A DNA stretch of 64,000 nt, taken from contig NZ_QJKI01000002.1 in the NCBI RefSeq assembly GCF_003201855.1, forward strand, positions 62,001-126,000. The letters are read 5' to 3'. Position 1 is the first letter of the stretch, and every line of letters starts with the position of its first letter. Origin of the DNA: Rivihabitans pingtungensis. GTDB lineage: Bacteria; Pseudomonadota; Gammaproteobacteria; Burkholderiales; Aquaspirillaceae. Both the position numbers and the translations under genes were made by a program. Shown piece after piece: positions 56,840-64,000 of the stretch. The notes under the pieces were generated by a model. The model was not told the DNA's origin, ran no database searches, and saw nothing but the letters and a program-made list of their open reading frames with translations.

Positions 56840-58022
56840 AGCCCGGCTGCCCATCCGCGCGCGGCTGGCAGTACAGCGGCACAAAGCGCGCGCACCAGAT
56901 GCCCCACAGCAGCAGCCAGCCGGCGGCGGTGAGCAGGTGGCCGATGGCGGCGAACGGCGGCAGCCAGTCGCTGGCCAGCCGCAGCAGGGCCAGGCCGTGC
57001 AAGGCCAGATAGAGCCGCCACAGCCAGGGCGCGGCGCGCAGCGGCTGGCCGGAGTGGCCCAGCGACACACGGCTGACAAAGCCCATCATCAGGCTGGCGA
57101 ACAGGCCGATGCCCAGCGCGTGGGTGGCGGCGGCGCCCAGCGCCAGCCAGGGGGTGAGCGCCGACAGCGCCAGCGCCAGCGCCGCCCAGGCAAACGACAG
57201 ATGCAGCATGGCCAGCAGCGGGTTGATCAGGCTGCGGCGCACGCCCCAGCACCAGCTGGTGTAGCCCAGCAGCGCGGCAAAGCCGGCGTCCCACAGCGAC
57301 AGCGGCCAGGCCCACGGCAGCAGGCTCAGCAGCAGATGGCCCAGGCTGCCGGCCCAGAACGCCGACAACAGTCCATCCGGCCGCCAGGGTTGATAGGGTT
57401 GCAGCACATTGGCGCTGAAAAACGGCAGCATGCGGTGCGCCACGGTGAGAAACACCGGCAATAAAAACCCCCACAGCGCCAGCCCGCGCATGGCGCTCCA
57501 CAGCTCGGCGCGGCCAGTCAGCGCCCAGCCCAGGCCGGCCAGCGCGCCCGCTGCGCCCAAGGCAAAGCCGGCGGCCACCAGCCAGGCGTGGCGGCGGTCT
57601 GGCTGGCGGCTTTGCTGGATCACCCCCAGCCATACCCCGCACAATCCCAGCATGCCGACGGCAAACAAACCTTGACCGCTTTGGTAAAGCCACTGCCAGT
57701 TGTGCACCAGCCCGGCCAGGGTGACCAGATGGCCGAGCAGCCAGGCGGCGGCCAAGGGGGCAAAGGCGCGTGCGCCAGGGCCATTCACGCCCAGCCAGCG
57801 CGGGCCAGCAGTAAAAATAAAGCCGGCCATGAACGGCGGAAAAACCCCGTACAGCATCCATTGGCCGTGCGCCAGCATCGCCGGCACGGGATGATCCAGC
57901 AGGGGCATGCCGCTGGCGCGGCCTAGCAGTTCCAGCAACCACCAGAGCATGGGCAAGAGCGTGGCCAGCGCGCCAGTGGTGAACAGCGCCCGGTGCGGGG
58001 CAAGGGTGAGGGCGGGGGGCAT
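56838..58022 (-). CDS. nnrS: NnrS-family membrane protein
   Basis: A 394-residue polytopic membrane protein with about twelve hydrophobic helices. It begins HRALFTTGALATLLPMLWWLLELLG and has the family features HPVPAMLAHGQWMLYGVFPPFMAGFIFTAGPRW and VAHRMLPFFSANVLQPYQPWRPDG. TWLAL- and GHSG-type loops, for example GFVSRVSLGHSGQPL, are also present. NnrS proteins bind haem and copper and protect against nitrosative stress, often within denitrification regulons. An FNR/NNR-type box lies about 70 bases upstream. The stop codon coincides with repeat copy 7. Confidence 0.9.
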   Translation of the reverse strand: MPPALTLAPHRALFTTGALATLLPMLWWLLELLGRASGMPLLDHPVPAMLAHGQWMLYGVFPPFMAGFIFTAGPRWLGVNGPGARAFAPLAAAWLLGHLVTLAGLVHNWQWLYQSGQGLFAVGMLGLCGVWLGVIQQSRQPDRRHAWLVAAGFALGAAGALAGLGWALTGRAELWSAMRGLALWGFLLPVFLTVAHRMLPFFSANVLQPYQPWRPDGLLSAFWAGSLGHLLLSLLPWAWPLSLWDAGFAALLGYTSWCWGVRRSLINPLLAMLHLSFAWAALALALSALTPWLALGAAATHALGIGLFASLMMGFVSRVSLGHSGQPLRAAPWLWRLYLALHGLALLRLASDWLPPFAAIGHLLTAAGWLLLWGIWCARFVPLYCQPRADGQPG

Positions 58023-58085
58023 GATGGGTCGGATTCACAAAATCGGGGGAGTCTGCATTGTCGGCGGCCGGCAGCCCAGGCGCCC

Positions 58086-58099
58086 ATGATTTGCATCAA
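58086..58099 (-). promoter_or_regulatory. FNR/NNR-type box upstream of nnrS
   Basis: Minus-strand TTGAT-GCAA-ATCAT, one base off the FNR/NNR/DNR consensus TTGAT-N4-ATCAA. It is 64-77 bases before the nnrS start, suitable for activation from about -41 of a start near 58051. This fits oxygen- or NO-dependent induction of nnrS. Confidence 0.6.
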
Positions 58100-58168
58100 G
58101 CGATCCGGCCGGCGCCGCGCACAAGCCGGATTGGTCTTGTGCCATGCACGAACTGGTGTTTGCCGCGC

Positions 58169-59257
58169 TTATTCTTCTTCAATCACCGGCTCGCCCCGAA
58201 ACCATTTCAGCGCCACCAGCAGCGCGGAGGCCAGCGAAAACAACATGCCGCCCAGAGATTTGAATTTGTCGTAGTTTTCTTTGGAAATCAGCGGGTGGTT
58301 GCGCTTGATAAAATCCTCCACCCCGGCCGCCAGCGGGTAACCGGCCGAGTCGGTGAGGCGTTTTTCTTCAAACGGCAGGTGCAAGCGGGCGGTCAGCGCC
58401 GGGCCGTACAGGGTGTGCAGCAAAATGCGGGTGGCGCGGGCGTCGATGTGGTCGTGGCCAACCAGGTGCAGCGACGAGCCCACGGTCAGCAGATTGCGTG
58501 GCGGCGTGGCGGGCTCGGCGCCGTAGGCAAAGGCGGGAATCTGGCTGGCCTGCCCCCAGTCTAGATGATGCGGGGCGCTGGCCGGAAACGGCAATTCCAG
58601 CAGGGTGTAACCGTGCTCGCGGATCAAAAATTCCACCAAGGCCGACGGAATGAACGATGCAATCACCACCGCATCCGGCAGCACATTGCCGGGCAGCACC
58701 ATCAAGGCTTCTTCGTCCAGATTGGCTTCCAGATAGTCGCGCCCGCTGTGCAGGCCGGCAAATTCCAGCGCCTGCACCGCGTGTTCGCGCCATTCGCTGC
58801 CGCGCGGCTCCAGGTTGATCTGTCGGTTGCGCAGCTCGGACAATTGTTTGATCGGTGGGCGCGCCAGCACATGCAGCACTTCCGTGGGCAGGGTGGCGAT
58901 ATGGCGGATATTGGGATAGCGCTCAGCGTCGGCGTCCTGCATCAGCGCCAGATCCAGCTCGCCCCGGCTGAGACGGGCCATGGTGTCGTTGGTGTCGCTG
59001 GCGCTGGCGATGTGCAGGCGCACGCCGGCCGGCAGCACTTCTTCTTGCAGGATGTGCATCAGATAATGGCGGTTGCTGACCACCTCGCTGCCGGCAATGC
59101 GCAAGGTATATTGGCGTGGCAAGGACTGATATAAAAAATAACCGCCCAGAATCAGCAGCCCGGCCAGGCAGAGCATGGCCAGCAACTGGCGGGTGGGGGT
59201 ATGGCGTTGCAGGCGCACCAGGTGGCGGCGCGCCAGGGCTTCCAGTTCATTGGCCAT
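58169..59257 (-). CDS. Membrane-anchored TAXI-type solute-receptor-like protein
   Basis: A 362-residue protein with an N-terminal membrane helix (RQLLAMLCLAGLLILGGYFLY). A periplasmic-binding-protein fold of the TAXI kind follows (YTLRIAGSEVVSNRHYLMHILQEEVLP, then RLSRGELDLALMQDADAERYPNIRHIATLPTEVLHVL). A hydrophobic stretch comes near the C-terminus (GGMLFSLASALLVALKW). TAXI receptors normally serve TRAP transporters, but no TRAP permease is beside it and the anchoring at both ends is unusual. Its start overlaps the preceding gene by 11 bases. It is the third of three solute-binding-like genes in a row. Confidence 0.78.
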   Translation of the reverse strand: MANELEALARRHLVRLQRHTPTRQLLAMLCLAGLLILGGYFLYQSLPRQYTLRIAGSEVVSNRHYLMHILQEEVLPAGVRLHIASASDTNDTMARLSRGELDLALMQDADAERYPNIRHIATLPTEVLHVLARPPIKQLSELRNRQINLEPRGSEWREHAVQALEFAGLHSGRDYLEANLDEEALMVLPGNVLPDAVVIASFIPSALVEFLIREHGYTLLELPFPASAPHHLDWGQASQIPAFAYGAEPATPPRNLLTVGSSLHLVGHDHIDARATRILLHTLYGPALTARLHLPFEEKRLTDSAGYPLAAGVEDFIKRNHPLISKENYDKFKSLGGMLFSLASALLVALKWFRGEPVIEEE

Positions 59258-60131
59258 GGTGGGGCTCGCTTTCTGTGGCGTGGGGGTAGACTGGCGCCAG
59301 ATTGTGTCGGGCGATGATGGCTTGCGCCTCGGGCGTGCGAATAAAGCGCATGAAGGCGGTTTCTTGCGGTTTACAGGCGCCGTAGCCCACCAGATACATG
59401 TCCTGGATATATGGATAGTGGCCAGACAAAATCGTGGCGCGCGAGAACGGCGCGCCGTCGACCGACAATGGCCTGACTGCGGCCCGCGACGGCAAATCCT
59501 GCAAAGACACATGCCCCAGCGCCAGCGGATTGCCGGCCACACTGGCCAGCATGTCGCTGGCGTCGTCCACCTGCCTGGCCTGATGGGTGACGTTTTGCCC
59601 GCCCAGCACCATCCACTCGACAAATAAGGCTATCAGCGCCGGTTTGCGCCAGGTCAGCACCTCAATCGGCGCATCTGGGCCGCCCAGGGTTTTCCAGTTG
59701 CGCACCTGCCCGGTCAGCGCCTGGCGAATCTGCGCCTGGCTGAGGTTGCGCACGGGCGACTGGTGGTGAACGATAAATGCCAGGCTATTGCGCGCCAGCA
59801 GGTGCTGGCGGGTTTGCGGGTCAGAAAACAGCCCTGGCACCGGCTGGCCGACCATGGCGATGTCGATGGCGCCGCGCTTGACCGCCGCCATGCCCGCCAT
59901 CGAACCGCCGGCCTCCACCTGCACTTCTTCGCCGGTTTGCTGGCTGAAGCGTTGCGCCAACTCGGCCACCAAGGGCTGGATCAAGCGCCCGCCGGCAATC
60001 AGCAGGGGCGGCGGCGGCGGGGGCGGCGTGTATAGCCGCCAGGCGACGCCAAGCATGCCCAGCAGCGTCGCCAGGGTGAGCAGGGTAAGTAATCCGCTGC
60101 GCGAAGCAAGCCAGTGTCGCGCCGTGTTCAT
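59247..60131 (-). CDS. Membrane-anchored PstS-like solute-binding protein
   Basis: A 294-residue protein with an N-terminal membrane helix (GLLTLLTLATLLGMLGVAW) and a run of seven prolines. A PBP-type domain follows (LLIAGGRLIQPLVAELAQRFSQQTGEEVQVEAGGSMAGMAAVKRGAIDIAMVGQPVPGLFSD, then RQALTGQVRNWKTLGGPDAPIEVLTWR and PYIQDMYLVGYGACKPQETAFMRFI). This resembles the phosphate-binding-protein family used as sensors or in transport, but anchored. The start overlaps the stop of the gene before it (ATGA). No permease is present. Confidence 0.78.
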   Translation of the reverse strand: MNTARHWLASRSGLLTLLTLATLLGMLGVAWRLYTPPPPPPPLLIAGGRLIQPLVAELAQRFSQQTGEEVQVEAGGSMAGMAAVKRGAIDIAMVGQPVPGLFSDPQTRQHLLARNSLAFIVHHQSPVRNLSQAQIRQALTGQVRNWKTLGGPDAPIEVLTWRKPALIALFVEWMVLGGQNVTHQARQVDDASDMLASVAGNPLALGHVSLQDLPSRAAVRPLSVDGAPFSRATILSGHYPYIQDMYLVGYGACKPQETAFMRFIRTPEAQAIIARHNLAPVYPHATESEPHHGQ

Positions 60132-60898
60132 GATTCACCTCGCCCGGCGCGCAGTGCGGCTACAAAGGCGTGCACGGCGGGCGGGCTGTCGCGCCGCGTC
60201 CAGGCGCTGAGCGCCGCCGAGGGCAGGCGCGCCTGCTCGGCGGCGTCGGCGACAATCCGCAAGGGCTTCAGCCCCGGGCCCAGCTGCCAGGGGGCGGCAA
60301 AGCTGATGGCGCCAGGCATGCGGGCCATGTCTGCGGCTTTGTCTTCCGCCGTGGTCAGCTGCGCACTGCGCGCCAGCCGGCCGCGTTCGCCCACCATCGC
60401 TTCTTTCCAGGCCAGCCCCACGCCATAGGTGGGCGTCTCCACCAAGGGCGTCATTGGCCCAGCCGGGCCGCCCAGCACGCGCCAGTCCTGAATGTCGCCC
60501 GCAAAAATGGCGCGCAGATGGTCCAGCCGGATCTCGCGCAGCGGATTGCCCGGATGCACCACCGGGGTGAGCGGCAGCTGTTCGAGCAATACGCTGTTCA
60601 GGCTGTTGCGCCGCTCGCGCAGGGCCTCGCGCATCACCAGCGGCGGCGGGCCATACACCATGGCCACATCGGCCGAGCCATGCAGCAGGGATTTCAGGGC
60701 AAACACGCTGCCGCCGCGCACAATCACCACGCTGGCGCGCCGGTGAAGGGTCATATAGCGTTCAGCGGCAGCCTGCAGGCGCGGCGCCAGCTCGGCGGCG
60801 CCGCGCACATGCAGGGTGATGGCGTCGGGTTCAGCTGCGCACGTCTTGCCCAGGGCCAGGCAGAGGGCCGCAGGCAGGCAAAAGCGAAAAATGGACAT
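60128..60898 (-). CDS. Secreted PstS-like solute-binding protein
   Basis: A 256-residue protein with a signal peptide (SIFRFCLPAALCLALGKTCA). A single PBP domain follows (ITLHVRGAAELAPRLQAAAERYMTLHRRASVVIVRGGSVFALKSLLHGSADVAMVYGPPP, then LRAIFAGDIQDWRVLGGPAGPMTPLVETP). The AIFAGDIQDWRVLGG segment is the PstS-like signature, also found in the next gene (QALTGQVRNWKTLGG), so the two are likely paralogues. The ATG at 60898 has no clear ribosome site. It is the first gene of the trio. The ligand is unknown. Confidence 0.75.
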   Translation of the reverse strand: MSIFRFCLPAALCLALGKTCAAEPDAITLHVRGAAELAPRLQAAAERYMTLHRRASVVIVRGGSVFALKSLLHGSADVAMVYGPPPLVMREALRERRNSLNSVLLEQLPLTPVVHPGNPLREIRLDHLRAIFAGDIQDWRVLGGPAGPMTPLVETPTYGVGLAWKEAMVGERGRLARSAQLTTAEDKAADMARMPGAISFAAPWQLGPGLKPLRIVADAAEQARLPSAALSAWTRRDSPPAVHAFVAALRAGRGES

Positions 60899-60972
60899 AA
60901 GCGTTCTGGCGTAGAGATCAGCAACATCGCCGGGAACGCGCTGGCGTGGCGCTGGTGAACGCGCCAGGGCCA

Positions 60973-61008
60973 AAACACACGGCCGCACGCCGTGGGGCGT
61001 GCGGCCGT
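60973..61008 (-). terminator. Terminator after the 2Fe-2S flavin reductase
   Basis: Arms ACGGCCGCACGCC (60979-60991) and GGCGTGCGGCCGT (60996-61008) with a four-base loop. On the minus strand it is followed by GTGTTTT, a weak T-run. It separates the reductase from the solute-binding genes. Confidence 0.7.
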
Positions 61009-61033
61009 CATGGGCCATCAGACTGCAGCAGGC

Positions 61034-62065
61034 TTATTTGCCGGCCGGCTTCATGTCCTTGGACAAGAAAAACGCATCAGAATAAAACGCATCGGCCGGC
61101 AGCTGGCGCTCGCCGATAAAGCTGCTGTGCGCGGCCTCCACCATCACCGGCGCGCCGCAGGCGTAGACTTCCCAGCCGGACAAATCGGCAAAGTCGTCCA
61201 GCACCGCCTGGTGCACCAGGCCGGTGCGGCCCTGCCAGTGGTCTTCTGCCGCCGGCTCGGACAGCACCGGCACATAGCTGAAATGCTCGTGCGCCGCCTG
61301 CCAGGCCTGCGGCAGCTCGTTCATATACAAATCCGCCGCCTGGCGCGCGCCCCAGTACAGCACCATCTTGCGGGTGACACCAGCGTGCAGCGCCTGCTCG
61401 ACAATGGCTTTTACCGGGGCAAAGCCGGTGCCGCTGGCCAGCAGCAGGATGGGTTTGTCCGAGTCTTCATTGAGAAAGAACGAGCCCAGCGGGCCCTGGA
61501 AGCGCATGATTTCCTTTTCTTTCATCTGGTGAAACACATACTCGGAAAAACTGCCGCCCGGCATATGGCGGATATGCAGCTCCAGCGCGCTGTCGTCGTG
61601 CGGGGCGTTGGCCAGCGAGAAGCTGCGGCGCTTGCCGTCCTTCATCAGGATGTCGATATATTGGCCAGCCATGAATTGCAGGCGCTCGGACACCGGCAGC
61701 TTGAGCTTGAGCACCGCCACATCGTGCACGCGCTGGATGCTTTCCACTCGGCACGGCAGGGTTTTCACCTGGATGTCGCCGCTGGTTTTCACCTCGCGCA
61801 CTTCCACGGCGAGGTCGCCCTGGGTTTCGGCGCAGCACAGCAAGGCCATGCCCTGGGCGCGCTCGGCTTCGCTCAGCGCGTGCGGCTGGTAATCACGGTG
61901 GCTGACCTCGCCGGCGGTGACTTTGCCCTTGCAGGCGCCACAGGCGCCGTTGCGGCAGCTGTACGGCAGCGCCACGCCCTGACGGGTGGCCGCTTCCAGC
62001 ACGGTTTCGCCGGTTTCAACAGAAAAAGTATGCCCGCTGGGCTGAAGGGTGACTTGCGCTGTCAT
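61034..62065 (-). CDS. 2Fe-2S/FAD NAD(P)H reductase (CDP-6-deoxy-glucoseen reductase-like)
   Basis: A 343-residue electron-transfer protein. The N-terminal plant-type 2Fe-2S ferredoxin domain has PYSCRNGACGACKGKV and a later LLCCAE. The FAD domain has GKRRSFSLANAP. The NAD(P) domain has LLLASGTGFAPVKAIVEQAL, and the end is GWEVYACGAPVMVEAA. The layout equals AscD/E3-type reductases and ring-hydroxylating oxygenase reductases. In Neisseriales this gene is usually annotated as a CDP-6-deoxy-delta-3,4-glucoseen reductase although sugar partners are absent, so the physiological partner is open. Confidence 0.88.
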   Translation of the reverse strand: MTAQVTLQPSGHTFSVETGETVLEAATRQGVALPYSCRNGACGACKGKVTAGEVSHRDYQPHALSEAERAQGMALLCCAETQGDLAVEVREVKTSGDIQVKTLPCRVESIQRVHDVAVLKLKLPVSERLQFMAGQYIDILMKDGKRRSFSLANAPHDDSALELHIRHMPGGSFSEYVFHQMKEKEIMRFQGPLGSFFLNEDSDKPILLLASGTGFAPVKAIVEQALHAGVTRKMVLYWGARQAADLYMNELPQAWQAAHEHFSYVPVLSEPAAEDHWQGRTGLVHQAVLDDFADLSGWEVYACGAPVMVEAAHSSFIGERQLPADAFYSDAFFLSKDMKPAGK

Positions 62066-62106
62066 TCGGTTTTGCTTCCTGCTGGGGCCCGGCTACAATC
62101 TGGCGG

Positions 62107-62985
62107 ATGAAGCCAAGCTTATTGATCGTGGGATGCGGCGATGTCGCCCGTCGCGCCATGCCGGCGCTTTCCCGGCATTACCGGGTGCTGGCCGTGTGCC
62201 GGCGCGCCGAACAGGCGGCGCAGTGGCGCGCGCTGGGCGCGCGCGTGGTGTGGGCCGACCTGGACCAAACCGACAGCCTGCGCCGGCTGGCCGGGCTGGC
62301 GCAGGCGCTGCTGTACACCGCGCCGCCGCCTGCTGAAGGCCAGCGCGACGCGCGCGCGCGTCGGCTGATTGCCGCATTGCAATATCACGCGATGGTACCA
62401 CAGCAGGTGGTGTACATCAGCACCACGGGCGTGTACGGCGACTGCGCCGGCGCCTGGGTGGACGAAACCCGGCCGCTCAACCCCGAATCGGCCCGCGCCT
62501 GGCGCCGGGTGGACGCCGAGCGCGCCTGGCGCGACTACGCCCGCCGCCACGGCGCCAGCCTGAGCATCCTGCGCGCGCCCGGCATCTACGCCGCCGAACG
62601 CCTGCCGCTGGAGCGTCTGCGCGCCGGCACGCCGCTGGCGCTGGCCAGCGAAGACGGCTACAGCAACCATATCCACGCCGACGATCTGGCCGGCCTGGCG
62701 TGCGCCGCCTTGCGCCGACGCGGCGGCATCCGCGTGTATCACGCCGGCGACGATGAAGCGCTGGCCACCGGCGCCTGGTTTGACGCCCTGGCCGAGCACT
62801 TTGCCCTGCCGCGCGCGCCGCGCCTGCCGCGTGCACAACTGCGTCAGCAAGTGTCGCCCGCGCTGTGGTCGTTTTTGCGCGAATCGCGCCGCATCGACAG
62901 CCAACGCGCCCGCCGCGAACTGGCCTGGCCGCTGCGCTACCCGACCGTGGGTGATTTTTTGGCCAGCCTGCCGGCGGCCGGCTGA
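62107..62985 (+). CDS. NAD(P)-binding SDR/epimerase-like protein (YeeZ-like)
   Basis: A 292-residue extended short-chain dehydrogenase-like protein. It opens with the Rossmann segment LLIVGCGDVARRAMPALS. It has the active-site region VVYISTTGVYGDCAGAWVDETRPLNPES and an atypical place for the catalytic Tyr, since RVDAERAWRDYARRHGASLSILRAPGIYAAERLPLERL lacks a YxxxK. It resembles E. coli YeeZ, of unproven function. It is divergent from the flavin reductase gene across 41 bases. Confidence 0.82.
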   Translation: MKPSLLIVGCGDVARRAMPALSRHYRVLAVCRRAEQAAQWRALGARVVWADLDQTDSLRRLAGLAQALLYTAPPPAEGQRDARARRLIAALQYHAMVPQQVVYISTTGVYGDCAGAWVDETRPLNPESARAWRRVDAERAWRDYARRHGASLSILRAPGIYAAERLPLERLRAGTPLALASEDGYSNHIHADDLAGLACAALRRRGGIRVYHAGDDEALATGAWFDALAEHFALPRAPRLPRAQLRQQVSPALWSFLRESRRIDSQRARRELAWPLRYPTVGDFLASLPAAG

Positions 62986-63050
62986 CGCGCACTGGCGCGC
63001 ACGCCAGCCATTCGGTAACATCGCGCCCTTTGAAATCAGCTGGATAATCA

Positions 63051-63734
63051 ATGGACACCCCGCAAACCCATCGCCCGATCCGCAGCTTTGTGCTGCGCCA
63101 GGGTTATATGTCCAAGGGTCAACAACGCGCTTACGACACCTTGATGCCGGTGTTGGGCGTGGGCTATCAGCCGCAGGTGGCGGATCTGGACGCCGTGTTT
63201 GGCCGCGCCGCCCCCAAGGTGGTGGAAATCGGCTTTGGCATGGGCGGCGCCACCGCCGACATCGCCCAGGCCCGCCCGGACACCGATTACCTGGGCGTGG
63301 AAGTGCACGGCCCCGGCGTGGGCAGCCTGCTCAAGCTGGTGGAAGAGCGCCAGCTGGGCAATGTGCGGGTGATTCAGCACGACGCCGTGGAAGTGTTCAC
63401 CCATATGCTGGCCCCGGCCAGCCTGGACGGCGTGCATGTGTTTTTTCCCGACCCCTGGCACAAAAAGCGCCACAACAAGCGCCGGCTGATCCAGCCGCCC
63501 TTTGTTGCCCTGCTGGCCTCGCGCATCAAGCCCGGCGGCTATCTGCACCTGGCCACTGACTGGGAAGACTACGCCATCCAGATGCTGGAAGTGCTCAGCC
63601 AGGAAGCCACCCTGGAAAACACCGCCGACGGCTACGCGCCGCGCCCGGACTACCGCCCGCTGACCAAGTTCGAGCAGCGCGGCCTGCGCCTGGGCCATGG
63701 CGTGTGGGACCTGGTGTTTCGCAAACGCGGCTGA
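63051..63734 (+). CDS. trmB: tRNA (guanine-N7-)-methyltransferase
   Basis: A 227-residue SAM-dependent enzyme that makes m7G46 in tRNA. It has [24 protein letters not shown] near the start. The SAM site is [38 protein letters not shown], and the catalytic [45 protein letters not shown] segment is diagnostic. It follows the SDR gene by 65 bases. Confidence 0.97.
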   Translation: MDTPQTHRPIRSFVLRQGYMSKGQQRAYDTLMPVLGVGYQPQVADLDAVFGRAAPKVVEIGFGMGGATADIAQARPDTDYLGVEVHGPGVGSLLKLVEERQLGNVRVIQHDAVEVFTHMLAPASLDGVHVFFPDPWHKKRHNKRRLIQPPFVALLASRIKPGGYLHLATDWEDYAIQMLEVLSQEATLENTADGYAPRPDYRPLTKFEQRGLRLGHGVWDLVFRKRG

Positions 63735-63748
63735 CCTGGAGAACGGCG

Positions 63749-64000
63749 ATGTTCAACCCCTCGCGCGACGAAGCGCGCCGCTTTTTCTTCGACACCTGGC
63801 GCAAGCACCAGGCCAACGACACGCTGACTGATCTGGAGCGCATGACGCTGGCCATCATCCTGCTGCACCCGGAATATCACCCGGTGCTGGATGCGCCAGC
63901 GCGTTATCTGGAGCGCGAATGGCTGCCGGAAGACGGCCAGACCAATCCTTTTTTGCACCTGGCCATGCACCTGTCGATTGAAGAGCAATTGTCCATCGAC
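63749..64000 (+). CDS. DUF1841 family protein, 5' part
   Basis: The first 84 residues of a gene cut by the window edge. The sequence MFNPSRDEARRFFFDTWRK opens it, and HPEYHPVLDAPARYLEREWLPEDGQTNPFLHLAMHLSIEEQLSID ends the visible part. That is the N-terminal two thirds of the DUF1841 family, small proteins of unknown function in betaproteobacteria. CTGGAG lies before the ATG. It starts 14 bases after trmB, so co-transcription is likely. Confidence 0.85.
   Translation, partial: MFNPSRDEARRFFFDTWRKHQANDTLTDLERMTLAIILLHPEYHPVLDAPARYLEREWLPEDGQTNPFLHLAMHLSIEEQLSID

Noticed and set aside
56707..58038. A 443-codon minus frame overlapping nnrS in another phase
   Set aside because: It runs into repeat copy 7 and has an Arg/Pro/Ala-rich composition; the frame 56838-58022 encodes a clear NnrS membrane protein instead.
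58169..59623. A longer 484-codon version of the TAXI-like gene
   Set aside because: The extra N-terminal 122 codons overlap the PstS-like gene in another phase and are not protein-like. The ATG at 59257 gives a clean membrane anchor.

Overview
The window is about 64 kb of a GC-rich betaproteobacterial chromosome. Gene content and order point to the order Neisseriales, probably a free-living Chromobacteriaceae-type genus. The main clues are minC-minD-minE followed directly by oxyR, the blocks petABC-sspAB and gmk-rpoZ-spoT, an ATTCCC-N8-GGGAAT (dRS3-like) repeat, and free-living traits (phasin, PQQ-associated genes, a flagellar stator protein). I cannot name the genus.

Layout. 1-5.8 kb: the end of pyrD, apt, gmk-rpoZ-spoT and an Rpn/DUF4351 gene. 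6-12.3 kb: lapA-lapB, then pyrF-ugd-hldA-hldD (pyrimidine and LPS heptose/UDP-glucuronate supply). 12.5-23.4 kb: a sigma-54 activator, an unknown gene, the accessory ABC transporter and beta-propeller genes that accompany PQQ-dependent alcohol oxidation, then a FIST sensor gene (nosP-like) coupled to a hybrid histidine kinase (nahK/ercS'-like). 23.5-28.7 kb: greB, rluB, scpB, ppa, coq7, a dispersed repeat and hemB. 28.9-35.6 kb: a phasin behind a promoter with two operators, minC, minDE-oxyR, a rubredoxin-reductase-like gene and mutY. 35.7-43.2 kb: CIRCE-groESL, a nif3-like gene, petABC and sspAB. 43.3-51.2 kb: the leftward run rluC-HAD-Rieske-sppA-motD, divergent from rne with its long leader. 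51.2-52.3 kb: four tRNAs. 52.5-54.8 kb: folD, purU and a membrane protein. 55.2-56.5 kb: a small accessory patch with an unknown gene and an RTX protein. 56.8-64 kb: nnrS, three consecutive solute-binding-like genes, a 2Fe-2S flavin reductase, an SDR gene, trmB and a DUF1841 gene running off the end.

The most unusual feature is a family of seven palindromic repeats of about 95-137 bp. The copies lie at 5811, 7551, 7665, 41729, 43231, 54832 and 56723. They nearly always start or end on a stop codon, their ends are near-perfect inverted repeats built on the core ACAAAACCC, and an inner stem shows paired base changes between copies. Several copies have TA at both ends, as expected for a TA-targeting miniature element. 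Two copies bracket the RTX patch. Nitric-oxide biology recurs: a nosP-nahK pair, and nnrS with an FNR/NNR-type box upstream. All functional calls come from reading the sequence; no database search was run.
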